Source: JAIVGV01 sp031425275
GTDB lineage: Bacteria > Acidobacteriota > Blastocatellia > Pyrinomonadales > Pyrinomonadaceae
Direction: 5' to 3'
Assembly: GCA_031425275.1 (NCBI GenBank)
Contig: JANPJA010000059.1
Span: forward strand, 44,854 to 108,853
DNA length: 64,000 bases
In this document: positions 17,704 through 26,414 of the stretch, piece after piece
Layout: every line of letters begins with the position of its first letter
How positions within the stretch are numbered: position 1 is the first letter of the stretch
Program-made: the position numbers and the translations under genes
Notes under the pieces: model-generated
The model's database searches: none
Seen by the model: the letters and a program-made list of their open reading frames with translations, nothing else
Told to the model about the DNA's origin: nothing

Positions 17704-17867
17704 CCCGACGCGGACGCGGTTGCGCAAGTTGGCCCGCCGCGCCGCGCGCCCGGCGGGCCGGTCGCTTGCCCGCCGCGCCGTTTTTCGCTACGCTGATGCG
17801 TTCCCAAACCACCGCCCGGCGAAAATTTCAGCGGCCGGACCGAGTCGGCCGCAAGTCACACCCGATT

Positions 17868-18911
17868 ATGACCAAACGCGCGCTCATCACCGGCATCACC
17901 GGGCAGGACGGCTCGTTCCTGACCGAGCTGCTGCTCGAAAAAGGCTACGAGGTTTACGGCATCATCCGCCGCTCCTCCTCCTTCAACACCGACCGCATCG
18001 ATCACCTCTACCAAGACCCGCACGAGCCGGGCACGCGCCTCCGGCTCGTGTACGGCGACCTGAACGATTCCAGCTCGCTCAACACGATCCTCCGGCAGGT
18101 GCAGCCCGACGAAATCTACAACCTCGGCGCGCAGTCGCACGTCCGGGTCAGCTTCGATGTGCCCGAGTACACGGCCGAAGTCACCGGCCTCGGAACCGTC
18201 CGCCTGCTCGAAGCGATCCGCGAGCTCGGACTCAAGCCGAAGTTTTATCAGGCCTCGTCGTCGGAGTTGTACGGCAAGGTGCAGGAGGTGCCGCAGCGGG
18301 AGACGACGCCCTTCTACCCGCGCAGCCCTTACGGCGTCGCCAAACTCTACGCCTACTGGATCACGATCAACTACCGCGAGAGTTACGGCCTCTTCGCCTG
18401 CAACGGGATTCTGTTCAACCACGAGTCGGAGCGGCGCGGCGAGACGTTCGTCTCGCGCAAGATCACGCGCGCGGCCACGCGCATCAAGCTCGGCCTGCAA
18501 GACAAACTTTTCCTCGGCAACCTCGACGCGCGGCGCGACTGGGGCTACGCGCGCGACTACGTCGAGGCGATGTGGATGATGCTCCAGACGGAGGAGGCGG
18601 ACGACTACGTCATCGCCACGGGCGAGACGCATTCCGTGCGCGAGTTCCTCGACGAGACGTTCGGCCGGCTCGATCTCGACTGGACGCGCCACGTCGAGAT
18701 CGATCCGCGCTACTACCGGCCCGCGGAAGTGGAGATTCTCCTCGGCGACCCGGCGAAGGCCCGCGAGAAACTCGGCTGGGAGCCGAAGGTCGGTTTCACG
18801 GAGCTCGTCCGGATCATGGTCGATCACGACCTCGAACTCGCGCGGCGGGAACTCGCCGTGCAGGAGGCCCGCGGCGCGACCGCCGCCGCCGGCGCGCGCT
18901 GGAACGACTGA
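17868..18911 (+). CDS. gmd: GDP-mannose 4,6-dehydratase
   Basis: Makes GDP-4-keto-6-deoxy-mannose from GDP-mannose, the precursor for fucose, rhamnose or perosamine. The 347-residue protein has ALITGITGQDGSFL (5-18), RRSSSFNTDRIDHLY, the catalytic region SSSELYGKV and SPYGVAKLYAYW, GILFNHESERRGETFVSRKI and NLDARRDWGYARDYVEAMW. All are hallmark Gmd segments. The start is the ATG at 17868; upstream in-frame codons lack these features. It is divergent from fcl. It is the only plus-strand gene within the first 31 kb, and a strong terminator hairpin separates it from the convergent glycosyltransferase. Confidence 0.95.
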   Translation: MTKRALITGITGQDGSFLTELLLEKGYEVYGIIRRSSSFNTDRIDHLYQDPHEPGTRLRLVYGDLNDSSSLNTILRQVQPDEIYNLGAQSHVRVSFDVPEYTAEVTGLGTVRLLEAIRELGLKPKFYQASSSELYGKVQEVPQRETTPFYPRSPYGVAKLYAYWITINYRESYGLFACNGILFNHESERRGETFVSRKITRAATRIKLGLQDKLFLGNLDARRDWGYARDYVEAMWMMLQTEEADDYVIATGETHSVREFLDETFGRLDLDWTRHVEIDPRYYRPAEVEILLGDPAKAREKLGWEPKVGFTELVRIMVDHDLELARRELAVQEARGATAAAGARWND

Positions 18912-18929
18912 GGCGAGGATAGGAACGCG

Positions 18930-18980
18930 GAAAGGCGAAGGCGCGGCCGTTCACATCGAGCGGCCGCGCCTTCGCCTTTC
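18930..18980. terminator. Bidirectional hairpin between convergent genes
   Basis: A perfect 20-bp stem (18930-18949 with 18961-18980) around an 11-nt loop lies between the gmd stop (18911) and the stop of the minus-strand glycosyltransferase (18993). The arms start GAAAGGCGAAGG and end CCTTCGCCTTTC. No long T-run follows, but position and strength suit a terminator for both genes. Confidence 0.7.
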
Positions 18981-18992
18981 GCGCCGCGCTTT

Positions 18993-20087
18993 TTAACGCC
19001 CCGCGACGGCGCGGTAAACCTCGACGGTGCGCGCGGCCGTCCGATCCCAACTGAACAGCTTCGCGCGCACGCGCCCCCGCGCGACGAGCCGCTCGCGCTC
19101 GGAAGCGTCGTCGAAGAGCAGCGCGAGGGCGTCGGCGAGATCATCGGTCGAGTAAGGGTCGAAGAGCAGGCCGGCGTCGCCGACGACCTCCGGGATGCTG
19201 GCGGCGCGCGCGGCGATGACCGCCGCGCCGCACGCCATCGCCTCGACGGGCGGAATGCCGAAGCCTTCGTAGAGCGACGGGTACGCGAGCGCGACGCTGC
19301 GCCGGTAGAGTTTCGCGAGGTGGCGGTCGCCGATGTGGCCGTAAGTCTCGATGCGGCCCGTTAGCTTGAGTTCGGCGATCCGCGTCTCTTCCACCCGGCT
19401 CAACGCCGGGCCGACGACACAGAGGGCGAGTTCGGGCCGCGCGGTGGCGACGCGGGCGAAGGCGGCTAGCAGACGGTCGAAATTTTTATAGCCGAGTCGG
19501 GCACCCACGTACAGGTAGTAAGGACGTTCCGGCACGGACTCCGGCCCGTGAGAAAGACTCTCGTTGAGTTCCGAAGCCTGAGGGATGACCACCGCCTTGT
19601 CCTCGAGGAGCGGGTAACGTTCGAGCAAATCATTCTTCGTATGCTCCGAGACGCAGATGATCGCCTGTGCGGCCCGCAAGGCCTTCCGTTTCGCCTCGGC
19701 GTGCCGGCCCGTCGGGTCTAACTCCGCGCTGAACACTTCATGAATCATGTCATGCACGGTGAGCACGACGGGGCAGCGGTACTCGTCCAGTTCCCGCCGC
19801 GTGAGCAGCCAGTAATAAGTGGGGTGCGCGATATCGATGCGACTGGCCGCAACCGCGCGTCTGAAGTAAAGCTTTTCGAGCCTGAAGGAGACGCGCTCCG
19901 GGCGGAATTTGTTGTACCTGTAGATCTTCAGGTTCGGGTGCGCCGGGTAGTTGATCTCGTGATTTCGGTGGGTGGTCAGGATGGGGTGGAAGTCCGGCGG
20001 CAGCCTTCTGATGATGTTGGCGAAATATCGATTGACTCCGCCCGCCCTTTGCTCCGCGTAGATTAGTCCGTCGTAGAGGATGCGCAT
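18993..20087 (-). CDS. GT4-type glycosyltransferase
   Basis: A 364-residue enzyme from the ATG at 20087 (MRILYDGLIYAEQRAGGVN); an upstream ATG at 20111 with a weak ribosome site is possible. RAGGVNRYFANI is the N-terminal acceptor-domain loop, VLTVHDMIHEVF is a second acceptor-domain motif, YYLYVGARLGYKNFDRLL (near 190) opens the donor domain, and SLYEGFGIPPVEAMACG is the classic E-x7-E motif. This pattern matches WbaZ/MtfB-like mannosyl- or rhamnosyltransferases. It is 44 nt downstream of a TylF-type methyltransferase. Confidence 0.9.
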   Translation of the reverse strand: MRILYDGLIYAEQRAGGVNRYFANIIRRLPPDFHPILTTHRNHEINYPAHPNLKIYRYNKFRPERVSFRLEKLYFRRAVAASRIDIAHPTYYWLLTRRELDEYRCPVVLTVHDMIHEVFSAELDPTGRHAEAKRKALRAAQAIICVSEHTKNDLLERYPLLEDKAVVIPQASELNESLSHGPESVPERPYYLYVGARLGYKNFDRLLAAFARVATARPELALCVVGPALSRVEETRIAELKLTGRIETYGHIGDRHLAKLYRRSVALAYPSLYEGFGIPPVEAMACGAAVIAARAASIPEVVGDAGLLFDPYSTDDLADALALLFDDASERERLVARGRVRAKLFSWDRTAARTVEVYRAVAGR

Positions 20088-20131
20088 GTTTTCTGCCGGG
20101 GCGGCCAGCATTCCCGCCCTGCAAGTCTCCC

Positions 20132-20953
20132 TTACTGCTTCTTGCCCAAGATGCAGAAGTGCCCGGCTGACTTCCTCGGAAGAATCAGCTCGTACAGGCC
20201 GCCGTTGGCCCCGACGAACTCGTCCACCGCCGTCTTCGCGCCTGCCGAAAAGAAGCCGTAGTCGTCCACGACGACAAACCCGCCGGTGGCGAGCCGCCCG
20301 TCGAGAAAGTTAAGGGCGGTGAGGATGCCGCTGTAGAAGTCGAAATCGACGTAGGCGAAGCAGACTTTATCAGGCAGGCCGGTTCGCGCGACGGTCTCCT
20401 CGATAGGTCCGGGCACGATATTGAGCCGCGAAGACGGGAACGAGATGTCCCGCAGCCTCGCCTCGACCATGTCCCGCGAGCACGACATCTGCCCCTCGTA
20501 CTTCGCCATGTCCTTCAGATCGAAGATGTCGTCGATCAGCTCGTCCTCCTCGCCCGGCTTGGGCAGGCCGGCGAAGGTGTCGAAGAGCCACAGACTTTTG
20601 TCCGTGTCGCGGACCTCGTTGGCGAGCAGGGCGGAAGTGGCCCCCTGCGCCACGCCGAACTCGCAGATGTCGCCCCCGAACTTGAGCGAGCGGTGCAGGT
20701 ATTCGAGGACGTACACCGCCTCGCCGACGCCCGTCCCGATCAGCCCGGCCAGCAGCGGCAGCCGGCCCTCGCGGCGCGGCAGTTCGGGGAAGAGGTCTTC
20801 GACGTATAGGTCGTGCACCTCGGCGACGAGCCGCGCGTACTTCTGCGCATCGGACTGCGTGCCGAGCAGATACTGGTGCTCGGCCGTCGAGCCGAAGCGC
20901 ACTCCGAACGGCTTTAGCGTGTTATTGATTGTACTGAGCACGATTCGCTTCAT
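20132..20953 (-). CDS. TylF/MycF-type O-methyltransferase
   Basis: A 273-residue protein from the ATG at 20953, which has GAGG nine nucleotides upstream; an ATG at 20962 is equally in frame. The segments GDICEFGVAQGATSALLA, LWLFDTFAGLPKPGEEDE, CFAYVDFDFYSGILTALNFL and GGFVVVDDYGFFSAGAKTAVDEF match macrocin-O-methyltransferase-like enzymes, with metal-binding acidic residues in the DFDFY and VDDYG motifs. Such enzymes methylate hydroxyls of deoxysugars in antibiotics and polysaccharides. With the CmcI-type protein nearby, it indicates an O-methylated glycan. Confidence 0.87.
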   Translation of the reverse strand: MKRIVLSTINNTLKPFGVRFGSTAEHQYLLGTQSDAQKYARLVAEVHDLYVEDLFPELPRREGRLPLLAGLIGTGVGEAVYVLEYLHRSLKFGGDICEFGVAQGATSALLANEVRDTDKSLWLFDTFAGLPKPGEEDELIDDIFDLKDMAKYEGQMSCSRDMVEARLRDISFPSSRLNIVPGPIEETVARTGLPDKVCFAYVDFDFYSGILTALNFLDGRLATGGFVVVDDYGFFSAGAKTAVDEFVGANGGLYELILPRKSAGHFCILGKKQ

Positions 20954-21118
20954 TCGCGACATCCTCGAATCTTTGACATAGGTTAATAAAACATTTTCAG
21001 ACTCGGGCTTCAAGACGCGGGGGCCGCGGCGGCTCGCGCGCCCCCCACCGCCTGCTGCTTGTAGGTCTGCCCACAGTAAAGGATGCACATAAGAGTGTTA
21101 AGAGCGTGCGGCCGGCGA

Positions 21119-22417
21119 TCAGTCGCGGGCCGGGTCGGGCGCGGACAGCTCGCGCGCGGCGAGCAACTCCAGCACGCGCGCACCGTCCGCCGCGCGGCGC
21201 GGAGGGGGGGCCGGCTCGTTGAGAAACTTTGCGGCCTCCGCGAAGCTGTCGAACTCGAAGACAAGGCCGGCCGGCGGGGCGACGCCGAAGCGGCGCGAGA
21301 GGACGCGCCAGAGCGGGGCCGCCTTCGCGCCGGCCGAGAGCTGTTGGAGCTTCCGGGCCACGGCCCGTGGCGAGACGAGTTTACGCGCGAGCGCGAGGCC
21401 GCCGGCGCGCACCGCCGCGCCGTTCTCCGCGCCGCCCGCCCAGCCGTGCGCGGCCAGCACGGCGCGCGCCGCGGCCCGCTGTTGCGGGTCGGCGTACTGG
21501 CCGACCTCCCACGCCAGCACCTCGAGGTAACGCTCCCGCTCCACCTCGCGGAAGCGGGGGCTGCCAGTCTCATTCTTGACGACGTAGTACTCGTTGAAGA
21601 TCGTGTTGCCCGGCGTCGTAATCTCGGGGATGGGCGCGGCGCGATGCATCCGGCCGTCGGCGTCGGGGAGGTTGGCGAGGAAGTCCGCGGCATCGCGCGT
21701 CAGCTCGCCGCGGCTGAAGCTCGCGCCGTTGCTGCGGTCGAGCGCGTAGTGGAAGATCGGCGCGGCGTCGTAGTAGATGAAGGAGTCGAACGCGGCCACG
21801 CAGCGGAAGCCAAAATTGTAGTCGGGGGCGACGGAGTCGAAGACACTGCCGAAGCGCGCGGCCAGCAGTTCGAGCGCGGAGCGCGGGGCGACGCAGTTGA
21901 GCATCCGCGGGATGCAGCCGTGCATCCCGCCCCGCGCGTAGAGCCGGGCGAGGTTCTCCATCCCGATCTCCAGCAGCCGGCCCGTGCCCGCGTAGCGCTC
22001 GACGCGGAAGGGGCGCGCGTGGTCGTCCACGCGGTCATGGAAGTAAGAGATGATGCGGTCGGGGTAAGCGGCGGCGAAGCCGAGGACTTTCTCCAGCTCG
22101 CCTTGCTTGAATATCATCCGGTCGGTCACGTAAAGGAAGTGGCTCGCCCACTCGCGCCGCAGCGCCTCGCGGATCGCCCACTCCCAGTGTTCCGTCATGG
22201 AGAGCGGGCGCGGCGGTCTCACGTAGTCGAGGCGCGGGTCGCCGAGTTGCTCGCAGAAGCGCGAAAGCTCGGCCACCTCCTCGGCGTCCGTGGAGTTGTC
22301 CGAGACGAGTACTTGCACGCCGCCGCCCGCCTGACCGAGTACCGAGCGGATGGCGTTCCCGGCCAGCCGCGCGCGGTTGCGCGTCGGGACGACGACCACC
22401 GCTCCCGTGTAGCTCAT
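21119..22417 (-). CDS. GT2-like glycosyltransferase with long C-terminal region
   Basis: A 432-residue protein from the ATG at 22417, preceded by GGGAG. The first ~110 residues give a GT-A start: AVVVVPTRNRARLAGNAI, LVSDNSTDAEEV, MTEHWEWAIREAL and FLYVTDRMIFKQ, the last replacing a standard DxD. The remainder (residues 200-432) is unlike simple GT2 enzymes and ends Ala/Arg-rich. Overlap with the upstream CmcI-like gene is avoided: that gene's stop (22438) is 20 nt before this start. Donor and linkage are unknown. Confidence 0.75.
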   Translation of the reverse strand: MSYTGAVVVVPTRNRARLAGNAIRSVLGQAGGGVQVLVSDNSTDAEEVAELSRFCEQLGDPRLDYVRPPRPLSMTEHWEWAIREALRREWASHFLYVTDRMIFKQGELEKVLGFAAAYPDRIISYFHDRVDDHARPFRVERYAGTGRLLEIGMENLARLYARGGMHGCIPRMLNCVAPRSALELLAARFGSVFDSVAPDYNFGFRCVAAFDSFIYYDAAPIFHYALDRSNGASFSRGELTRDAADFLANLPDADGRMHRAAPIPEITTPGNTIFNEYYVVKNETGSPRFREVERERYLEVLAWEVGQYADPQQRAAARAVLAAHGWAGGAENGAAVRAGGLALARKLVSPRAVARKLQQLSAGAKAAPLWRVLSRRFGVAPPAGLVFEFDSFAEAAKFLNEPAPPPRRAADGARVLELLAARELSAPDPARD

Positions 22418-22437
22418 AAGACTCCCGGCCGCCCTGC

Positions 22438-23202
22438 TCACTTCAGCCGCCGGATGTAGGCGGACGGCCAGTACGTGACGCGCGCCGTGACGTTGCCCTC
22501 GTTGAAAGCGAAGGCCGGTTCCTCGATGCGAAAGTCGGGGTTCTCGGCGGCGAATTCTTCGGCCGCGCGCTTCGGGTTGTTCCAAGTCCAGTCGGGCTGC
22601 GTGCGCGGCCCGCCGGCCACCTCCTCCATCATGCCGTCGGTGGCGACGATGTAGGAGCCGGGGGTGACGAGCGGCGAGTATGCCTGCAACTCCGCCAGCA
22701 CGTGCGCCTTCGTGTGGCACGAGTCGAGCAGCACGAGGACGGTCTCGCCGTCGCGTATCTCGGAGCGCACGCGCTCGACGACGGCGGGGTCGGTCGAGCT
22801 GCCTTCGACGAGCGTGATGTAGGACGAGAGCGGGTGCTCCTCGATGGCGCGTCGGTTGTGCGGGCGGATTTCGATGTCCACGCCGACGACCCTCCCGCGC
22901 TCGGTCGCCTTACACAGGCTGGCGTAATAGATGAGCGAGCCTCCGTGCGCCACGCCCGTCTCGACGATCACGTCCGGCCGCACCGTGTGAATCACCTCTT
23001 GCAGCCGGATCATGTCTTCGGGCAGTTGGATGACGGGGCGGCCCAGCCACGTGAAGCTGTACACGTACTTGTTGTCCCAGCCCGCCCTGATCCACGCCTT
23101 CGAGACGACGGCGAAAGCCTCCGGGGTGTCCAGCTTATAACTCGCGACTTGGCCGCCTTCTTCGACGCTGACCAGCCCGCCTTCGAGATCGATTTTAATC
23201 AT
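22438..23202 (-). CDS. Cephalosporin hydroxylase (CmcI) family protein, probable methyltransferase
   Basis: A 254-residue protein with a class I SAM-binding fold: DVIVETGVAHGGSLIYYAS near 76-94, VVGVDIEIRPHNRRAI near 104, and VLVLLDSCHTKAHVLAEL near 156 with SYIVATDGMMEEVAGGP. These are the markers of the CmcI/rhamnosyl O-methyltransferase family, whose members methylate sugars in glycolipids and polysaccharides despite the hydroxylase name. TWNNPKRAAEEF near 207 is also family-typical. It is probably co-transcribed with the neighbouring GT2 gene. The substrate is inferred to be a sugar of the local polysaccharide. Confidence 0.87.
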   Translation of the reverse strand: MIKIDLEGGLVSVEEGGQVASYKLDTPEAFAVVSKAWIRAGWDNKYVYSFTWLGRPVIQLPEDMIRLQEVIHTVRPDVIVETGVAHGGSLIYYASLCKATERGRVVGVDIEIRPHNRRAIEEHPLSSYITLVEGSSTDPAVVERVRSEIRDGETVLVLLDSCHTKAHVLAELQAYSPLVTPGSYIVATDGMMEEVAGGPRTQPDWTWNNPKRAAEEFAAENPDFRIEEPAFAFNEGNVTARVTYWPSAYIRRLK

Positions 23203-23270
23203 CCGATATTCCTAACCCCGACTCCTGTCCTTATGAAAAGACGGCGCGCCCCGCCGCCGGGCGCCCCGCC

Positions 23271-23486
23271 TCACTTCCACGCATGGGCCATCGCGCGGTA
23301 GCGGACGACCTCCGAGCCGCCCCTCGCCGCGCCGCCCGGCGACAGCTCACGCAGCTCGTAGGCCAAGTCAGACGGCGACTTCCACCCCTTCGACACCGCG
23401 CCCTGTCCGAGATCGACGGAGTCGAACCACATCGGCACGGCCTCGGCCATCTGCTCAAGCTCTTGCTTCGTGAAGCTCATCGGCAT
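23271..23486 (-). pseudogene. N-terminal remnant of a sugar-cluster methyltransferase
   Basis: A 71-residue frame with a good ribosome site (GAGGTGAC). It begins MPMSFTKQELEQMAEAVPMWFDSVDLGQGAVSKGWKS-type sequence, of which WFDSVDLGQG resembles the start of SAM-dependent methyltransferases in polysaccharide loci (normally over 200 residues, with the SAM motif about 50 residues further on). Here the family-like sequence stops after about 45 residues. The tail (SPGGAARGGSEVV) is low-complexity, and no remainder is found in any frame before the CmcI-like gene. It looks like a deletion remnant; a genuine small protein cannot be excluded. Confidence 0.5.
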
Positions 23487-23516
23487 GTCACCTCGGCGCG
23501 TCTTCAGCGCGCCGCC

Positions 23517-24050
23517 TCATACTCGGAAATCCGGATACGTCCGATCCCTCTCGTTGATGATCCGCTCGGCTGCCTCCGGCCACCCGATGCGGAAGGCCGG
23601 GTCGTCCCAGCGCACGCCGCGCGCGCTCGCGGGCGCGTAGGTGGAGGAAACCTGATAGAAGACTTCCGTGTCGTCTTCGAGCGTCTGGAAGCCGTGCGCG
23701 AAGTCGAGCGGGACGTAGAGCATCAGGCGGTTGCGCGCCGTCAGCTCGACGCCCGTCCAGTGGCCGAAGGTCGGCGAGCCGGGACGCAGGTCGATGATCA
23801 CGTCGTAGATCGCGCCGGCCGTGCAGCGCACGAGCTTGACCTGCCCCGCGGGCGACTCCTGATAGTGCATCCCGCGCAGCGTGCCGCGCCGACGGTTGTG
23901 GGAGATGTTGCACTCGGCGAGGCGCGGATCGAGATCGCGCGCGGCGAACTCCGCGGCCGACCAGCTCCGCGCGAAGAACCCGCGCTCGTCCGCCAACTGC
24001 TCCGGCTCGATGACGAACGCCCCCCCGAGCTTAGTCTCCCTGAAGATCAT
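23517..24050 (-). CDS. rfbC: dTDP-4-dehydrorhamnose 3,5-epimerase family protein
   Basis: A 177-residue cupin-fold epimerase. DERGFFARSW (21-30), NISHNRRRGTLRGMHYQ with the catalytic His near 62, GAIYDVIIDLRPGSPTFG, LYVPLDFAHGFQTLEDDTEVFYQVS and DPAFRIGWP cover the whole family pattern. Its ATG overlaps the TGA of the upstream reductase gene by one base (TGATG), so the two are translationally coupled. It may be the RmlC of the rhamnose pathway. Its place inside the CDP-sugar cassette suggests instead, or also, epimerisation of the 4-keto CDP-sugar. Confidence 0.9.
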   Translation of the reverse strand: MIFRETKLGGAFVIEPEQLADERGFFARSWSAAEFAARDLDPRLAECNISHNRRRGTLRGMHYQESPAGQVKLVRCTAGAIYDVIIDLRPGSPTFGHWTGVELTARNRLMLYVPLDFAHGFQTLEDDTEVFYQVSSTYAPASARGVRWDDPAFRIGWPEAAERIINERDRTYPDFRV

Positions 24051-25024
24051 CAAGCCGCCCCTCCCGGAAGTTTACGCTCATCGCCCGCCTCGTGACGCCG
24101 CCTCCACCAGTCGAGCGTTTGCGCGAGGCCGTCTTCGAGACTCACGCGCGGCGACCAACCGACCTCGTCGCGCAGACGCGTCACGTCGGCCGTGAGCACG
24201 GGCGGCTCGTCGGCGGCCGCCTCGAACGCGCCCCAGCGGATCGACTCCGCCGGCCGGCCCGCCGCCCCGGCGATTTTACCGATCACTTCCCGGAGCGCAA
24301 CCGGGCGGCCCGCCGCGATGTTGACCGCGCCGCCCACTTCCGAGTCGAGCAACCGGACGAGGGCCGACGCCACGTCCTCGACGAAAATGAGGTCGCGCAC
24401 CTGCCGGCCGTGCGAGCAGTCAACCGCGCCGCCCGCGACGAGCGTGCGCGCGACGTAGGAGACGAGCCGCTGCGGGTAGTCGTGCGGGCCGTAGGGGTAG
24501 AAGACGCGCCCCCACGCCGCGCCGAAACGCGCCTCGCGCGCGTAGGCTTCGAGCACGGCGCGCGTCGCGTCCTTACAGACGCCGTAGAGGCCCGACGGGG
24601 CGAGCGGCGTCGCGCGCTCCGAGCAGGGTTCGTCCGACGGCGCGTACTCGGCGCACGTCCCCGCGCCGACGACGCGGCGGCCGCCGCGCTCCGCGAACGA
24701 CTGGAACAGGTTCAGACTCGCGCGCAGCCAGCGGACGTTCTCGGCGGAATTTTTGTAACTGCCCGGGACGGCGTACCACGCGACGTGCAGCAGGTGCGTC
24801 GGGCCGACCTCCGCGACGAGCGCGCCGGACTGCCGCTCGTCGAGCAGATCGGCCGCGTGCCAGCGGACGCCGGGCCAGAGGTCGCCCGCGCCCGCCGGGA
24901 CGCGGCGCGCGACGGCGTGGACTTCGTAGCCCGCGGCTTCGAGCGGCGCGAGGCAGTGGCGGCCGATGAAGCCGCTCGCGCCCGTGAGCAGCACTCTCTT
25001 CTCTGAGTTTGGCGTCGAGTCCAT
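24050..25024 (-). CDS. NAD-dependent epimerase/dehydratase, probable 4-ketoreductase
   Basis: A 324-residue SDR with VLLTGASGFIGRHCL (11-25), SGLYGVCKDATR containing the Tyr-x3-Lys pair, GRVFYPYGPHDYPQRL and VNIAAGRPVALREVIGKI. By position between the C-methyltransferase and the 3,5-epimerase it probably reduces the 4-keto group of a CDP-6-deoxy sugar as the last step of the cassette. It could instead be a 4-epimerase. The start at the ATG at 25024 is 67 nt after the methyltransferase stop. Only the general SDR family is certain. Confidence 0.83.
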   Translation of the reverse strand: MDSTPNSEKRVLLTGASGFIGRHCLAPLEAAGYEVHAVARRVPAGAGDLWPGVRWHAADLLDERQSGALVAEVGPTHLLHVAWYAVPGSYKNSAENVRWLRASLNLFQSFAERGGRRVVGAGTCAEYAPSDEPCSERATPLAPSGLYGVCKDATRAVLEAYAREARFGAAWGRVFYPYGPHDYPQRLVSYVARTLVAGGAVDCSHGRQVRDLIFVEDVASALVRLLDSEVGGAVNIAAGRPVALREVIGKIAGAAGRPAESIRWGAFEAAADEPPVLTADVTRLRDEVGWSPRVSLEDGLAQTLDWWRRRHEAGDERKLPGGAA

Positions 25025-25090
25025 TGACGAGGTTGGCGCGGCGGGTCGGTCAAGACGATCCGGGCCGGGCGCGCGGGGCGCGGGGGCGGC

Positions 25091-26389
25091 TCAGACGACC
25101 CTCACCTCCGGGACGGGGATGATGAAGCGGCCGCCGCGCCGCCGGTACTCCGACTGCTGCGCGAGAATCTCGTCGGCGAAGTTCCACGTCAGCAGCAGCA
25201 CGTAGTCGGGCATCGCCTCCAGCAGTTTTTCCGGCGCGTAGATCGGAAGCCGGGTGCCCGGCGTGTGGCGGCCCTGCTTCACGGTGCTGCGGTCAACGAC
25301 GAAGTCGAGCGTCTCGCGCCCCACCCCGAAGTAGTTGAGGAGCGTGCTCCCCTTCGCCGACGCGCCGTACACGGCGACGCGCTTGCCCCCGGACTTCAAC
25401 TCGCCGAGCAGCGCGAGCAAATCGCGCCGCAGCCGCTCGACCTTCTCGCCGAACCCGCGGTAGAACTCGAAGCCGCCGACGCCGCGCCCCGCCTCTTCGT
25501 CGAGGAGGCGGCGGACGGCGTCCGACTGCGCTCCGCCGCCGCCGCCCGCGCCCGCGAAGATGCGGAGCGTGCCGCCGTGGATGGCGAGCAGTTCCGCGTC
25601 CTTGATTAAAAGCCCGTGGCGGCGGAAGAGCCGGTCGAGCGCGGTCAGCGAGAAGTAGCAGAGGTGCTCGTGGTAGATGGTGTCGAACTCCGTCCGGTCG
25701 ATCATCTCGCCGACGTAAGGGACTTCGACGACCGCCAGGCCGCCCGGCTTGAGCAAGGTCGCGAAGCCGCGCACGACGCCGTTCAAGTCCGCGACGTGCG
25801 CGAGCACGTTGTTGGCGTGGATCACGTCCGCGCGCCGGCCCTCGGCCGCGAGCCGCCCGGCCAGCTCCGCGCCGAAGAAGTCGCAGACGGTCGGGACGCC
25901 GCGCTCCTCGACGGCGACGCGCGCGACGTTCTCGGCCGGCTCGACGCCGAGGACGGGGACGCCCGCGCGCTTGTAGAACTGCAAGAGGTAGCCGTCGTTG
26001 CTCGCCACCTCGACGACGAGGCTGTCGCCGCCAAGCCCGCGCTCGCGCGTGAGTCGCGCGGCGATCTCTTCGGCGTGGCGGAGCATCGTGTCGGAGAATG
26101 ACGAGAGGTAGAAGTAGTTGCGGAAGAGTTGCTCCGGCGGCACGGTCTCGGTGATCTGCACGAGCGAGCAGGCGGGGCAGAAGGCGAGATCGAGCGGGTA
26201 GGTCTCCTCCGGCTCGTCCAGTTGCTCGGCCGAGAGGAGGGCGTTGGCGAGCGGCGTGCGGCCGAGCGAGAGCACGAGCGACAGTTCCGCGTGCCCGCAC
26301 GACCGGCAGTTGACGCGGGGGGCGGACGACCGAGCGCGTCCCTGACTCGTTTCCTCCCCGGCACCGTTGATTTGTCCAACGCTCGTCAT
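25091..26389 (-). CDS. Sugar C-methyltransferase (TylC3/NovU-like)
   Basis: A 432-residue three-part methyltransferase. The N-terminal zinc-binding domain has C28, C31, C71 and C74 (CRSC and CPAC). The SAM domain has VVEVASNDGYLLQFY and VIHANNVLAHVADL. The YHEHLCYFS motif contains the HEH pair used in C-3 methylation. The C-terminal domain has VAVYGASAKGSTLLNYF and VLLLTWNFADEI (Methyltransf_14). Family members methylate carbon 3 of 4-keto-2,6-dideoxy or 6-deoxy NDP-sugars. Directly downstream of rfbF/rfbG it should act on CDP-4-keto-6-deoxyglucose or a derivative, giving a branched sugar. Confidence 0.88.
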   Translation of the reverse strand: MTSVGQINGAGEETSQGRARSSAPRVNCRSCGHAELSLVLSLGRTPLANALLSAEQLDEPEETYPLDLAFCPACSLVQITETVPPEQLFRNYFYLSSFSDTMLRHAEEIAARLTRERGLGGDSLVVEVASNDGYLLQFYKRAGVPVLGVEPAENVARVAVEERGVPTVCDFFGAELAGRLAAEGRRADVIHANNVLAHVADLNGVVRGFATLLKPGGLAVVEVPYVGEMIDRTEFDTIYHEHLCYFSLTALDRLFRRHGLLIKDAELLAIHGGTLRIFAGAGGGGGAQSDAVRRLLDEEAGRGVGGFEFYRGFGEKVERLRRDLLALLGELKSGGKRVAVYGASAKGSTLLNYFGVGRETLDFVVDRSTVKQGRHTPGTRLPIYAPEKLLEAMPDYVLLLTWNFADEILAQQSEYRRRGGRFIIPVPEVRVV

Positions 26390-26414
26390 CGACAGCTCAC
26401 TCCCGCCCTTTCAA

